This document shows positions 1 through 10,591 of a stretch of DNA of 64,000 nt, piece by piece (position 1 is the first letter of the stretch; every line of letters starts with the position of its first letter). Source of the stretch: Lactuca virosa (taxonomy: Eukaryota > Streptophyta > Magnoliopsida > Asterales > Asteraceae). A program made the translations under genes and the position numbers. The DNA lies in assembly GCA_928212115.1 (NCBI GenBank), contig CAKMRJ010003334.1:97646418-97710417 (forward strand). The letters run 5' to 3'. Under the pieces are notes generated by a model. It saw nothing but the letters and a program-made list of their open reading frames with translations, ran no database searches and was not told the origin of the DNA.

Positions 1-133
1 AAATCATAATTATCCTCTTCTCAAAAGTCCATCCTTCAAATTGTCCCGGTGAAGTGCAACCTAAATGGACCATGCTATTCTTGGGTCAAGTACATACCAA
101 ATATAGTTATGGACTTAGACACCTTATCCAACA
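1..133 (-). repeat. Copia-H-family LTR terminal fragment
   Basis: This stretch matches the distal end of the LTR seen at 48880-49012 and 56060-56174, with the shared landmarks GGTCAAGTACATAC and CTTAGACAC, and ends in CCAACA like that LTR. It is more diverged than the two Copia-H LTRs resemble each other, so it is an older or different member of the family. The left part of the element lies outside the window. No coding sequence is attached. Confidence 0.75.
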
Positions 134-400
134 AAGATGTGATGGAGGATCGTTCAATATGGATCCTCCACGTCTCGTATCACGAGGGAAGGCTCAACAG
201 AATCAGGTAGGAGGCACGTGCCTCTCGATCAGGTATAAAAGAACCCTTCTTCCCCACGGAGAAGGGAACTGGACTCTTTTTCTCTCAGACATTCTCTATC
301 TTCTCTCGGAATCAATTCTAACTTGATCGTCGGAGCTTCGTCCTGGGAACTACTCTCGGACGTTGTCTAATGATCATCTTTTTTCTTTGTACTGTGATAC
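134..400 (+). promoter_or_regulatory. LTR-like promoter remnant with G-box palindrome and TATA box
   Basis: A perfect 14 bp palindrome GAGGCACGTGCCTC (211-224), centred on a CACGTG G-box, is followed 9 bp later by TATAAAAG (234-241). A pyrimidine-rich leader and several TCTC/CTCGGA tracts follow. That layout is typical of the U3/R region of a plant gypsy LTR. Neither LTR end is clear and no PBS was found, so this is a fragment. Assignment to gypsy is by general resemblance only. Confidence 0.45.
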
Positions 401-1116
401 CAGGAGAAGGAACCAACTCGACACCCACCCTTGATCTCAATCCTACCATCTCTAACATATCACAACACCTTTGGATTTACCATCTTCAAATTTCTCCTCT
501 TTGTCATTTTCTTCACCATTTCTGTATCGGTTTCCTCATTAGAGGATACATTTCAGTTGTTCTTCCTCTACATTGGTCAAATTAGGCACCCAACATGATA
601 TATCCTTCACTCGGAATTCAAAACAGACACCTTTAATACAAGCTGACACAGTCTCTAAAGTTTTATTTTTTATCGTTAGTCTTCATTGAAACTATTCCAT
701 TACTAATATGCTCATACTAGTTATCATCTAAGAACATCACTCTCCCCCCACATACTTGTAACTTTTTTGAAGCCTCGTGAAGACCATGCACACTAAGGAA
801 GACCTTTAATATCTAGCAATACCATACGTTCCTCAATCCATAAATTCCTAGTTAATTGTTTCAATTTTTTAAAGTACCATTTCTTGTCTTCATGTTTTAT
901 GAAATTGGAATATGATATTCTTGATTTATACTCCAACCACACACATATATCACCAATATAGTAAATCTCGATATCCTTAAATCCTTTCTTATGGAAAACC
1001 TTATAAAGATTCCAATAAGATGTATATCTCGAACTGACCTTAGAATGATACATGATGAATATTGAATTGAAAACAAATCATTATGGTCTAATAAAAATCT
1101 CTCCACGTATGTTTTC
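401..1116 (-). pseudogene. L1 LINE ORF1 remnant, distal part (split by Copia-A)
   Basis: Minus-strand translation from 1116 downwards gives a DUF4283-like linker typical of plant L1 ORF1: a 'LYKVFHKKGFKDIEIYYIGD' run, then a V-W-L-E core and an E-E-R-M-V-L-L-D-I-K-G-L-P segment near 800, corresponding to the family's 'EERVVWI.I.GLP' block. Further left the frame is broken by stops, but a 'GFKKVTSMWG' block is still visible. The RRM half of the same ORF lies at 15597-16010, beyond the Copia-A insertion, so this was one ORF. It is non-functional. A cellular RRM gene of similar layout is a less likely alternative. Confidence 0.65.
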
Positions 1117-1555
1117 TGAAGGTTCGTAGATCAGATACAAACAAGTTATAATGAAGAACAAAGGATTATCACAAAGATGGTTTTTTACTAAGAAAAGTTC
1201 TCATAAAGAGAACGATTTCACAAAGCGGTGCACAAAGCATAATTAGGTTTTAACCCTATTACATGATTATATACTAAACTATTTTAGAGAATCCCTTCAA
1301 TTAAGGGGTTGATTATAATCTAATATAAATATGTAACTGATCCTTATCACCAAGATATCAAATCAGTTATCTAAAATATAAACATTCTATATATATATAA
1401 CAACCAACTTATACAACAGAGAACATGCTGATGCGGAGACTTGGAAGTCTTGAAGATTCTTGTGCTGATCATTTTGGGCTGGTGATTCCATTGGCGCTAG
1501 TGAACAGCGTGTGAGAGTATTTTGACTCATCAGATCATAAGGCTTGACCTTATAA
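1117..1555 (-). repeat. Copia-A 3' LTR
   Basis: This LTR begins (plus strand) TGAAGGTTCGTAG and ends ACCTTATAA. It aligns along its length with 14246-15596 once the hAT insertion in that copy is removed. A short TA-rich spot near 1391 corresponds to the long TA microsatellite of the other LTR. The short inverted ends are AAGGT and ACCTT. Confidence 0.85.
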
Positions 1556-1568
1556 TCTCCCCAAATTT
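1556..1568 (-). other. Copia-A polypurine tract
   Basis: On the minus strand the sequence immediately before the 3' LTR reads AAATTTGGGGAGA, a purine tract of the kind used to prime plus-strand DNA synthesis in copia elements. Its position directly against the LTR supports both the LTR boundary and the element orientation. Confidence 0.7.
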
Positions 1569-1738
1569 GATGATGTCAAAACCGAAGTTCGAAAAACTTG
1601 CTTCCAGCTTCAGCTCCTCCTGAAATAAGGAATCTACCCCTTAGAAGTAGAAACAACCATGGTTTATCTCCCGCTTTTTGGCATCATCGGCTAGTGAGGA
1701 GAATCATCAACATCTTTAGAGTTATCCAAAATGGTAAT

Positions 1739-2287
1739 TGAAGGATCTAGTATGCTCAAGAATCATATTAAAGGATATTGGTAATTAACATATGATACTA
1801 ATGGGTCACACTAACAACAACTTAATACAATTCATTATTTATTAGAAATTGATTTTAGTAAATATTCAATAAACTCTTATAATTAATTAGAATTTATTTA
1901 TTTCATGGAAATATTAATTTTCATTAGTAAGTAACATAGTATATCATATGATATGATTTATTAAGTTATGTACATTATTTTGGACTAGAAAGACTCTTTT
2001 GTCTTTTAGCTAAAAGTTAAAGTTTGTATCTTATAAAGAGCTATAAGAATTTTATAAACTTCTTTTCTCCTTTTATATATAAAAAAAAGATGAGCCAGTT
2101 TCTATGAAACAAGACATGGTCTTTTGAATATAATAAGGAAAAGTAAGCATGGCGTAAGACGCATGGGAGACATGTAGGCTTTAGGGTATGGAGTGCTTAA
2201 AGTGTTAAGAACTCTTAGGTAATAATTTAGCTTTATGAAGGCTTTCATTCATTCATTTTTCACTTATCAAAACCGTAGCTCCCTCAT
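1739..2287 (+). repeat. Copia-B 5' LTR
   Basis: Nearly co-linear with 4794-5344. Both copies hold the CATATGATACTAATGGGTCACAC landmark, an A-rich stretch at about 2080 and a CAAAACCGT block near the end. The copies differ at many scattered positions, so the insertion is old. The expected PBS does not follow, which indicates a deletion right after the LTR. Confidence 0.75.
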
Positions 2288-2439
2288 TGGTGAGCTCTTC
2301 TTGACGATTTCTGGAAAATCCTTCAACTACCAAAATTGTATATCATATCTCAAATCCAATAAATAACTTAGAGTTATGAACATGAGGTGTAATCTATGTA
2401 TAATAATAATTATGTATGGTCTTGATTAAACTTCATCCC

Positions 2440-2689
2440 TATAGCAAGACTAAAAGGAGTAGTGATTCTTCTAGAAAGAATACATTACATGGATAATTAT
2501 ACACATTTAAAGCAAGACTTGTTATAAAAGGATTTTCTCATACTCATGACATTGACTATGATCAAACCTTTTTCACAAGTAGCTATGATTAGATCAACAA
2601 GGATATTAATTATAATAAATTCATATTCTTAATATGAGATATAGCAAAATAGATTTCAAGAAAGATCGTTTTTCGTAATAGATATCTAC

Positions 2690-2741
<52 letters not shown>

Positions 2742-2744
2742 TAT

Positions 2745-2782
<38 letters not shown>

Positions 2783-3860
2783 ATATATATACGTTAGCCT
2801 GGATGTTTTATTAATCCATGTTATCCTAGCAAAATGTGTAAATCTTGAGATCCACTTGTTGGTATAAAGCAAATATCTCAAGATTGCAATCATTATTTTA
2901 ATATATAAAACCACAATGTATGCTTTTATATCAAAATGAATAAAACAAGTGTGTTTACTAAGAACTAGTGGGAGCATAGTGAGATTCCTAATCTTGTATG
3001 AATGAGACATACTTAATAATGATAAATTACATTTTGACCATGCCAAGCCTTTTCACCTTGACTAGAAATGGGTTTCTGAAATGAAAGACTTAAGAATAAC
3101 AAGATACATTCTTGGAATGTAAAATATATAAAGACAGATCAAATGAATGTTAAAAGTTTTACATCTTGATATGTATATATATATATATATTGAAAGAGAT
3201 CAAGATATAAAATTCCTTTGTAGGAATATTGGCATTGTCACATGGCACTAATTTTGAGCCAGCCTCAAAAGTACCTAGCTTATAGGTTTGAACTAGCTTA
3301 AATGATTTATATTCGATTTGCTTGACAAATGAATCCATCATTTATGCCATATTATGCATAAGACCTGATATATGATCATGTTGTGAACAAATTATAAGAT
3401 GCCAATTAGATACATAGTTAAGTCACCAGATGACTATATGAACATTCTAATCGTACTTTAGAAGAACTAAGAGAATGTATATGAGATAATTAGTTTAGAA
3501 TAAAATATTCATGTAAAAGCTACATAGGATTCTGATTTCTAAAAAAAATATAGATAATTATGAATTATAATTGGATTATGACTTCATTGTGGGATGAAGA
3601 ACAATTTTAGTTGGAATGAGGTCCAAGCAAAACAAAATGACACAATCTACTACAAGATAAGAATATACTACTTTTTAGGTTGAGATCAAATATGATTAGA
3701 TGAATGAGTTCATTGAAAAACTATGTTGATTTCTGTCATTCAAGGATCACATAGAAATCTTTGTGACTTCGAGAGTATACTTAATCAAGCTAAGAGACTC
3801 TATTTCATGAAAAAAAAAACCAATCATACACTCAAAGATATTTAACTATACATAGAGTAA
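2440..3860 (+). pseudogene. Copia-B reverse transcriptase / RNase H remnant
   Basis: Reading plus-strand frames across stops gives recognisable copia RT pieces in the right order. Near 2455-2560 there is 'KARLVIKGFSHTHDIDYDQT', the equivalent of the conserved 'KARLVAKGF.Q..G.DY.ETF' block. After a TA microsatellite comes 'GSIVRFLILYE' near 2970, where the catalytic YVDD would follow but is destroyed, then 'EMKDLRITRYILGM' near 3080 and 'SIIYAILCIRPDI' near 3335. An RNase H-like tail follows to about 3850. The stops and the lost catalytic Asp pair make it inactive. Confidence 0.65.
2694..2797. repeat. (TA)n microsatellite
   Basis: About 100 bp of nearly pure TA dinucleotide, with small interruptions at 2735-2750 and 2781, inserted in or expanded within the Copia-B reverse transcriptase region. 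A shorter TA run lies at 3172-3190. Confidence 0.9.
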
Positions 3861-4793
3861 AGTCAAATATGGAGATGATAGTATTCACAGAATTCACACA
3901 AATTAAATTTAGTCGAACCCATTAATAAAGTCCTTCTTCTAAGCTAAGTACGAATGGTCACACTTCAGGTGTAAGACTTTATTGTTCTAGAAATGGGATT
4001 TTGATTTGGATTTAGTATTTGGATATTGGAAAATTGTGACAATAACCATTATATAATGTTTTGATATACTGGGATATGGTCATAACATCAATACTTGTTA
4101 TGTTCTATAGTAACATGTTTAATCCATGAATAATCTTATTATTCTAAAAGTTAATAGTCGGTTATATTTGTGGGAGCAATTATAAAGTAAGAATAATATG
4201 AATTGGATCGGTTGACTTTCACTAGATGAAAATAGGCAATGGGTTGTAACCAAGTTTCATAGATACTTGTCAGAGAACTGGTATTGAACTGGCCTGCATC
4301 AAGATCACTTCATGGATTACTATCATGAGTGATACTTGATTAAAAGGTACTATATTTGTATCCTTAACACCTGAGATACATAGTGGGACTTGAGTGTAGG
4401 GAGTGTTGTGCTTTGATATGGCCAAATGTTAGTCCTTAACCGGCAATTATAAATCCATTTTCAGGTATGGTGTGAACTATGCAAGAGGCTTATGTAGTCA
4501 AGATGGTATTTGTTCGTCTTATGTGATGAGGGTTAGACATCTAAGGAGCCTTAACAAAAGTTGAACACCTGATGAGATTGATCGTGATCCATATCTCTTT
4601 TTTAAAATGATGTCTGTGACAAATGGATAACTGATATAAACTTACCTTATACACCAATTGTAGCTTTGAGCTTCTGGGAATTCGGCGTTGATAGAATGGA
4701 ATAAATTTGTATGTTGATGGGGGTAGTGAAATGTTGCTAGATGTTCACCACTCTCTGTAACAATCTAATATGAATCTTTCACAAGTGGGAGAT

Positions 4794-5344
4794 TGAAGGA
4801 TCAAGTATGCCCAAGAATCATATTAAAGTGATATTGCTAATTAACATATGATACTAATGGGTCACACTAACAACAACTTGATATAATTTATTATTTATTA
4901 GAAATTATTTTTAATAAATATTCAATAAACTCTTATAATTAATTGGAAATTATTTATTTCATGGAAATATTAATTTTCATTAGCAAGTAACATAATATAT
5001 CATATGGTATGAATAATTAAGTCATGCACATTATTTTGGACTAGAAAGACTCTTTTGTATTTTAGCGAAAAGGTAAAGTTTATATCTTATAAAGAGTTAT
5101 AAGAATTTTATAAACTTCTCTTCTCTTTTTATATAAAAAAAAAAAGATGAGATAGTTTCTAGGAAACAAGACATGGTCTTTTGAATATAATAAGGGAAAG
5201 TAAGCATGGCTTAAGAGGCATGGGAGACATGTAGGCTTTACAGTATGGAGTGCTTAAAGTGTTAAGAACTCGTGGGTAATGATTTATCTTTATGAAGGAT
5301 TTCATTTATTCATTTTTCACATACCAAAACCGTTGCTCCCTCAT
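4794..5344 (+). repeat. Copia-B 3' LTR
   Basis: Second copy of the 1739-2287 repeat, starting TGAAGGATCAAG right after the purine tract ending GGGAGAT (4783-4793). The element's right boundary is blurred: sequence from 5345 to 5516 is unmatched in the left LTR and may be Copia-A internal sequence. Confidence 0.75.
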
Positions 5345-5707
5345 ATTCTCTCTTGAAAATAAGTGTTAGAAGTTTACTTACTTGCATTTTTCTCTATTTA
5401 AGTAATATTTGGATATAAGCTTAAAGCTTAAGAGTTTTGACTAACATCTACATCAAGTTAGCTTCATTTTGGTGTCTCAAAGGTTCTACATTCTCCATCA
5501 ACTTCCAAGCCTCCCATGTGACAACCCGAAATTTCTTTTCTGTACAACCATTCACTTCAATAGAAGTCAGAACTGTTTCTGCTAACTTTCAAGCTTTTAG
5601 GAATCAGTTTGAGTGTTTTAAAGTTAGTACTTCAAGAGATAACTGGAGAGAGGATGCCCTAGGATTTATTGTGCAACAATAAAGTCCCAAAACTTCAAGA
5701 GTTTGGA

Positions 5708-5757
5708 GTTTACGTCCCAAATGGTATTAGGGCCGTAAACCCTAATGACTATATAAG
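5708..5757 (+). promoter_or_regulatory. LTR-C palindrome pair and TATA box
   Basis: GTTTACGTCCC (from 5708) and GGCCGTAAAC (ending 5740) are two imperfect copies of the family palindrome GTTTACGGCCGTAAAC. They sit directly upstream of TATATAAG (5750-5757), so this looks like the core promoter of the LTR. Confidence 0.5.
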
Positions 5758-6116
5758 TGGCACTTAGTTAATTTTAAGTTCTTTTCACACTTTCAAGTCT
5801 AGAACCATTTCTCTCTCAAGTATCATCCAAAGTTTCTTCCAAATCTTCAAGAAAGTAAGTGTTTTCTTCCTTGTTTAGTTGATCTCTTGCTTAATCTAGT
5901 GATCTTACATGATTTCATCCGTGAAATCATTCCATTTGTGTAGATCTTCAAGTGTTCTTAGTTTCACCAAGAACACCAAGAACACACACTAGTGTTCTTG
6001 GACTTTTAACACCCTTTCAAGCTCCTTTATTGTAAGTACTCTTACCCTAGCGTGTTATAAGGCTTGTTACACTTCTTTATCATCTAGAAAACGCAAAGAA
6101 CACAAGATCAAAGGGA

Positions 6117-6492
6117 GTTTACGGCCGTAAACTCCCAAGACCGTAAACCCCATTTTGGTGGCCATTAGGGCTATAAACCCTATAGGATGCAAGGCAAGTG
6201 ACCCAGAACCCATCCTTGAAGTGCTTAGGACCTTAAACATCAAAAAGACCATGAACCATTAGAGTTTACGGCCGTAAACACATGGAGAAATGGTCCATGG
6301 GCCGTAAACGCCCTAAAGGAGTGAAATGATGCCACAATCACTTCCCTAAGGCTTAGACTTGAAGAAGGAATGCTTCATTATGACTTTTAGGACTTCAAAA
6401 CACAAAATGGTGGACTTACCATGAGTTTACGGCCGTAAACTCATGGGTTTACGACCGTAAACTCCAAGGGTGATGGTCACAAAACCGTAAAC
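6117..6492. repeat. GTTTACGGCCGTAAAC palindrome cluster
   Basis: Perfect 16 bp palindromes occur at 6117-6132, 6264-6279 and 6425-6440. A one-mismatch copy lies at 6447-6462, and half-copies ending GTAAAC lie at 6148, 6309 and 6492. One full pair has a start-to-start spacing of 22 bp (6425 and 6447); half-copies follow at 16 or 30 bp. All lie in the part of the LTR that should be transcribed. Confidence 0.8.
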
Positions 6493-7689
6493 TCCAAAAG
6501 AGTGTCCCCTTGAACCCTAAACTCAAATACAAGGTCCTACAACCCTTAGATGCAATCCTTAGTACTTATAACACTCGAATCAAGGTGTTTCCTAGTCCCG
6601 GAAGGTGTTTCCTTTCATATAGTTGTTTATAAACACTATATTCATGTCAATATGTGTCCTCATATGTCATTTAGGACCTATTGTGTCTCGGGACTTCATT
6701 CGTGGAACTTCTAATCCTTACACACATACCCGTTTGAATCACCCACATCAGGTGAGTTCATACCCCGTAATGAATCTTTTAACTGTTTTAAAGGGGGGGG
6801 GGGGATACAAGTTGAACACAATGATAATTGTGTAAATGTTTGTTATAAACATCTTTCAAAATGTTACTTATGTCATTTATAAGTTGTCAAAACATTTCAA
6901 AACTCTTTTAAAGTTATGTTATTTGATAGTTAGACAAAACTCTGTATTTAAAGTACAAGCATAGCTTAGTATATAAATGAGTCTTTTCAATAACATTCCA
7001 AATAGAACATTAGTAAGCTATAATAGGTATAGTTTAGGAGAATACTTTTCATTACTTCTAGTACAATGAAGTATAGAAACAAACAATACCATACAGAGAG
7101 AACACATAATTGTGAGAAACAAACAGAACGTACAATATACAATACAAAACAAACAAGTTAGGTTGCTATAGCATGAGAACACATACAGGATCTAATTATA
7201 CCAATGAATCACTAACTCATTGTTTTAAACAAAAGGTGATAGTTATATTGGGTATACATGATCATATACTTTTAATGTGAATTACATGGCTTGCAAGAAT
7301 TTGCAGAGGTCGTGTTTAGTTCCCCTAATCTCCTGACAGGGAGAGCGTATAGTAAGGGTTCTAGCCTTCACATTATAACCGTAATAAAACAAATACGTTT
7401 TTAGGTTATTAGTACATCCGCATGTCATTATAAACGACAACTGTGTACTTACATTTCCCATTACTTTCATAAAGTGACAGTACCACTTGAAAGTCAAACT
7501 CAAACTATTTTCGAGTCAAGATAGTTATAAACTAGGGAAAATATACATGTTTACAATCGACTAAGGGAACAGTCGAGTCTAGCACGTAACAGAAGATGCC
7601 TTGGTAGAAGGCTACGTTTAAAAGATAGGACCATAATGCTAGCCTTATGATTCCTTAATGTATACACCACAGGATATATATATACTAAT

Positions 7690-8430
7690 AGGGTCCGACA
7701 TGTAATAGGATGTGTGCTCTCCGCTTCATTTCCTGTTCCTTGTTTGGGTTGTGGGCTTGGAACGAATTCACCCAATCTATTATCTACCCGATTCTATATA
7801 TATGTATGCTTAGTATACATCAAGTCATCATAAGGGTACCAAGTATGGGTCAGGTTATAGGACACAGAGTCAAAAAACAGTTTTTCTAGTACAAAACATA
7901 CTTTCCAAAATCAGTACTTTTGGTATACAAAACTAGAAACCTCACAGTAAATGGTTTAATTCATTTTATTAAACCAGTACAATTTAAAGGACCTTAGGTG
8001 AGTAACTCTATAATACCTTAGTTTATACATCATGTTTATATATAAAACTAATATCCAATAGGTAGTTGGATGTGTGCTTTCCGCCTTACTTCCTGTTCCT
8101 TGTTTGGTTGTGGGCTTAGGGCAGATTCACTCAATTAACTTTCTATCCGATATTAGATTATATATATATATCAGTATAAACTAAGCTATTATAAAAGTAG
8201 TCATTGTGGTCACCATTTTATTTATAAGAAATAAGGGTTTTCTTAAAGAACTTTTCATTAGATACAAAGGAACCATCACGACTAACTCCATGAGTAACAA
8301 GTGAATACACCAGGGTTATATATGACGACGATCTAACAAACAATGGGATGTGTGCTATCCGCCTTAATTTATGTTCCTCGTTTGGTTGTGAGCTTGAGGC
8401 AGATGCGCACAATCGATTGTTTGTTTACTC
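7690..8430 (+). repeat. Three diverged direct repeats in LTR-C
   Basis: A module containing GGATGTGTGCT, TCCGC and CCTTGTTTGG, then a purine-rich turn and a CAAT-containing pyrimidine tail, begins near 7708, 8069 and 8346. The copies are strongly diverged and spaced about 360 and 280 bp apart, each followed by a TATATA tract. They look like old tandem duplication inside the LTR. Confidence 0.7.
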
Positions 8431-8923
8431 TGAGTCTTATATAACTTGTACCCACTTAGTACCCATAGAATGGGTTGTAGTGTCATTTTACTTAAACTTC
8501 CATCAAAGTAGGAAATATATGATTTTCTAGAGGAACAGGCGAACTTTTCAAAACAGAACTTACAACTTACACCATTTTTACATATACATTTTCAACAACA
8601 CCTTACAACTTACTCACATCACTAAAATCTTATGAACTCACCAGCTTAATTGCTGATCAACTCTTTCAAATAACTTGTATTCTCAGGAGACTATTAGACA
8701 GGCACTCGTGCTGGGGATTCAGAAGACGGAGCATTGTAGCTTCAAGTCTTGTTTTGTTATTTGTGTATGAATTCCATGTTTTGTGAACACACACATTGTA
8801 AACAATTTCTTTCGAAATGAAATGGTTGTTCATTACTTGCTTACCATATACATATCTCGTGATACTAAAGATGACGTCCTCCACCCCCGAACGATTCCGC
8901 CGTTCCGGTTTTGGGGTGTGACA

Positions 8924-9149
8924 TCCCAAGAGGACCCAAAGAACTACAAAGGTTATTACTTCTTCATATTCTTCTTTGGTGCTTGTTTTCTTTCCAAACT
9001 TTGAAAAAATATCCATGGTTGGTTATAAACTTGTTTTATGTTATTCAAAATCAAAGTCTTCCATTTCTAAATCTTATGTTTTTGAAACTAATTTTTGAAT
9101 AAAAACCTAACCGATTAATATCAGCCACATTAGCTTCAACCCTTGCTAA
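8924..9149. other. Copia-A internal sequence, no readable product
   Basis: The sequence right of solo LTR-C continues Copia-A. Joining it across the TCCCA duplication to 5400-5516 restores continuous minus-strand sequence, but only short broken frames result. No domain could be named. Confidence 0.4.
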
Positions 9150-10591
9150 GACGTTGCTCTAGGGATTCTGTCAAGTTTACCAGTAATTTAAGCTGAGAAA
9201 GCAATAATGCTTGAAAGTTTGTAGAACATGACTCCCCCTGAAAGGTAATAACAATTTGAGGAGTCGAGATCCGAGGAATAGGAGCTGCAGTTTGTAGAGG
9301 AGGTGATAGTGGAACTTCATTAGTAGTTTGAATTGAAGATGACTGCAGAAGTGCAGTGTCAAGTTGTGGTAGAGTATGTTCATGCTTTGAAACCTTAGGA
9401 GGAGGAGATGGTAATGGAGAAGAGGAAGGAAAGCAAATATGCTTGTTTAATCTTGGAGGAGGAGCACTGGTAATGATTGGAGAATTTGATGATGGTAGAT
9501 CAAACTCAAGCTCAGCTTATCCAAAGTTATAATTAGTGAGAGAAGTTTAAATGTTTACTTGTGTCTCGGTGGCTTGGGTTGAGGCTTGAACCATTACAGC
9601 TAATGAACTGGATTTCTCTTCATCATTATCTGACACCTCATCATCTCCATCAGTATCACTGGAAGAATTGTTGGTTTCTTCATTATCCTCTTCATCTTCA
9701 TCATTAGTTTCAGGCACTAACATAGGGTTTTCTTGTGGTTCCTCAGCCTCATATGGATTTTCAATTCAAGACATCATTGGATCGAATAAGTGAGGATATC
9801 CATCTATAGGGTCGTTGTTAATAATCTTTGAGGAGATAAATGGAGTTGGAATGGATACTCCATGATTGATGTTGTATCCCATACCAGCGTGAGCAAGAAG
9901 TAGGGCAAGTCATCGAGGATATAACACATATGTTTGATGTTTGTTTCCAATGATGCACTCAATCAGCTAATCAAAGAAAAGTTGAGCAAAATCCAAATCC
10001 CTACTTCGAACCATGGCATCTAGAATGCGTTTCTCGAAAAGATTCAGTTGGTCTAAACTCCTAGTTTTATGGCCAAGACATTTTCCAGTCACTCCTGTCA
10101 CATACTTCCAACCAGTAGGAAAACATTGACGAAGGGTGAACTTAGCAGGGTCACATTTACTACCCTGATGGGAGGAATCATAACCAAGTCGTGGAAGAAT
10201 CGTTCGACATCTAGCTTCAGTAGGAGCCTCTTCACAGACAACCATTCGAGGCAAACAGAGAACTTGTCTGATAGAGTTTGAAGAAATATGAACTCTAGAG
10301 TGATCATCTCCAATAGTTCCTGACATGGTTTGAGCATTTGCATCAATAGTGCAAGAGAAGTAGAACTCGCACACTTGTTTTAGGAAGAGAGGCTTAGGAA
10401 CATCACTGAGTGCATAGCGTAAGGAGTAGCTCTTAAATAAGTTGACGAAGTATTCGATGCCCAAATCCTAGTTTTATGGAGGAATAATGTCGGAGACTGC
10501 AACATTGTTTTCTTGAATGAAAATGGGAGTCTCAAGAGTGTTGGGTGCTTTGACAACATTTGCAGTCGGAGTGAATGCGAATAGAACTTAA
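9150..10591 (-). pseudogene. Copia-A accessory ORF (degenerate)
   Basis: From a possible ATG at 10591, a minus-strand frame runs with a few in-frame stops to about 9150. The uninterrupted core is 9967-10464 (165 aa): an 'YFVNLFKSYSLRYAL' start, a C-rich middle and a 'CFPTGWKYVTGVTGKCLG' segment. Further on comes 'YPHLFDPMM', then a strongly acidic tail rich in Glu, Asp and Ser (near 9600-9730) and a Pro/Ser-rich end. I recall similar unnamed ORFs in Asteraceae copia elements but cannot assign a function. It is not gag, protease, integrase or RT. Its position 3' to protease would correspond to the extra ORF of SIRE-type elements. Confidence 0.5.

Larger units (their letters stand above)
1739..5344 (+). 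mobile_element. Copia-B, decayed plus-strand copia nested in Copia-A
   Basis: Two direct repeats begin TGAAGGATC at 1739 and 4794 and run about 550 bp each. The second is preceded by the purine tract AAGTGGGAGAT, as expected for a 3' LTR. Between them only the reverse transcriptase and RNase H part of pol survives, so everything from the PBS to integrase has been deleted. The right boundary is uncertain: similarity between the LTRs stops at CCCTCAT (2287 and 5344), and the right copy could run to about 5401, where AGTAAT resembles the left flank GGTAAT. Confidence 0.75.
5517..8923 (+). mobile_element. Solo LTR-C, Ty3/gypsy (Tekay-like), 3.4 kb
   Basis: The unit starts TGTGACAACCCG and ends GGGGTGTGACA. 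It is bounded by a perfect 5 bp direct repeat TCCCA (5512-5516 and 8924-8928). There is no PBS, no polypurine tract and no gag-pol, and the two ends are a single LTR's TG...CA ends, so it is best read as a solo LTR left by recombination. It holds a TATA box (5750-5757) just after a split palindrome pair, a cluster of GTTTACGGCCGTAAAC palindromes (6117-6492), a 12-G run (6793-6804) and three related modules (7700-8420). A non-coding LARD-like element is the alternative. Confidence 0.75.

Noticed and set aside
2621..3046. 141 aa minus-strand ORF rich in Ile/Tyr
   Set aside because: Translation of a TA microsatellite inside the Copia-B RT remnant on the opposite strand.
5402..5406. GTAAT as Copia-B target duplication
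   Set aside because: Left flank GTAAT matches, but the two LTRs do not align up to this point, so the boundary could be chance.
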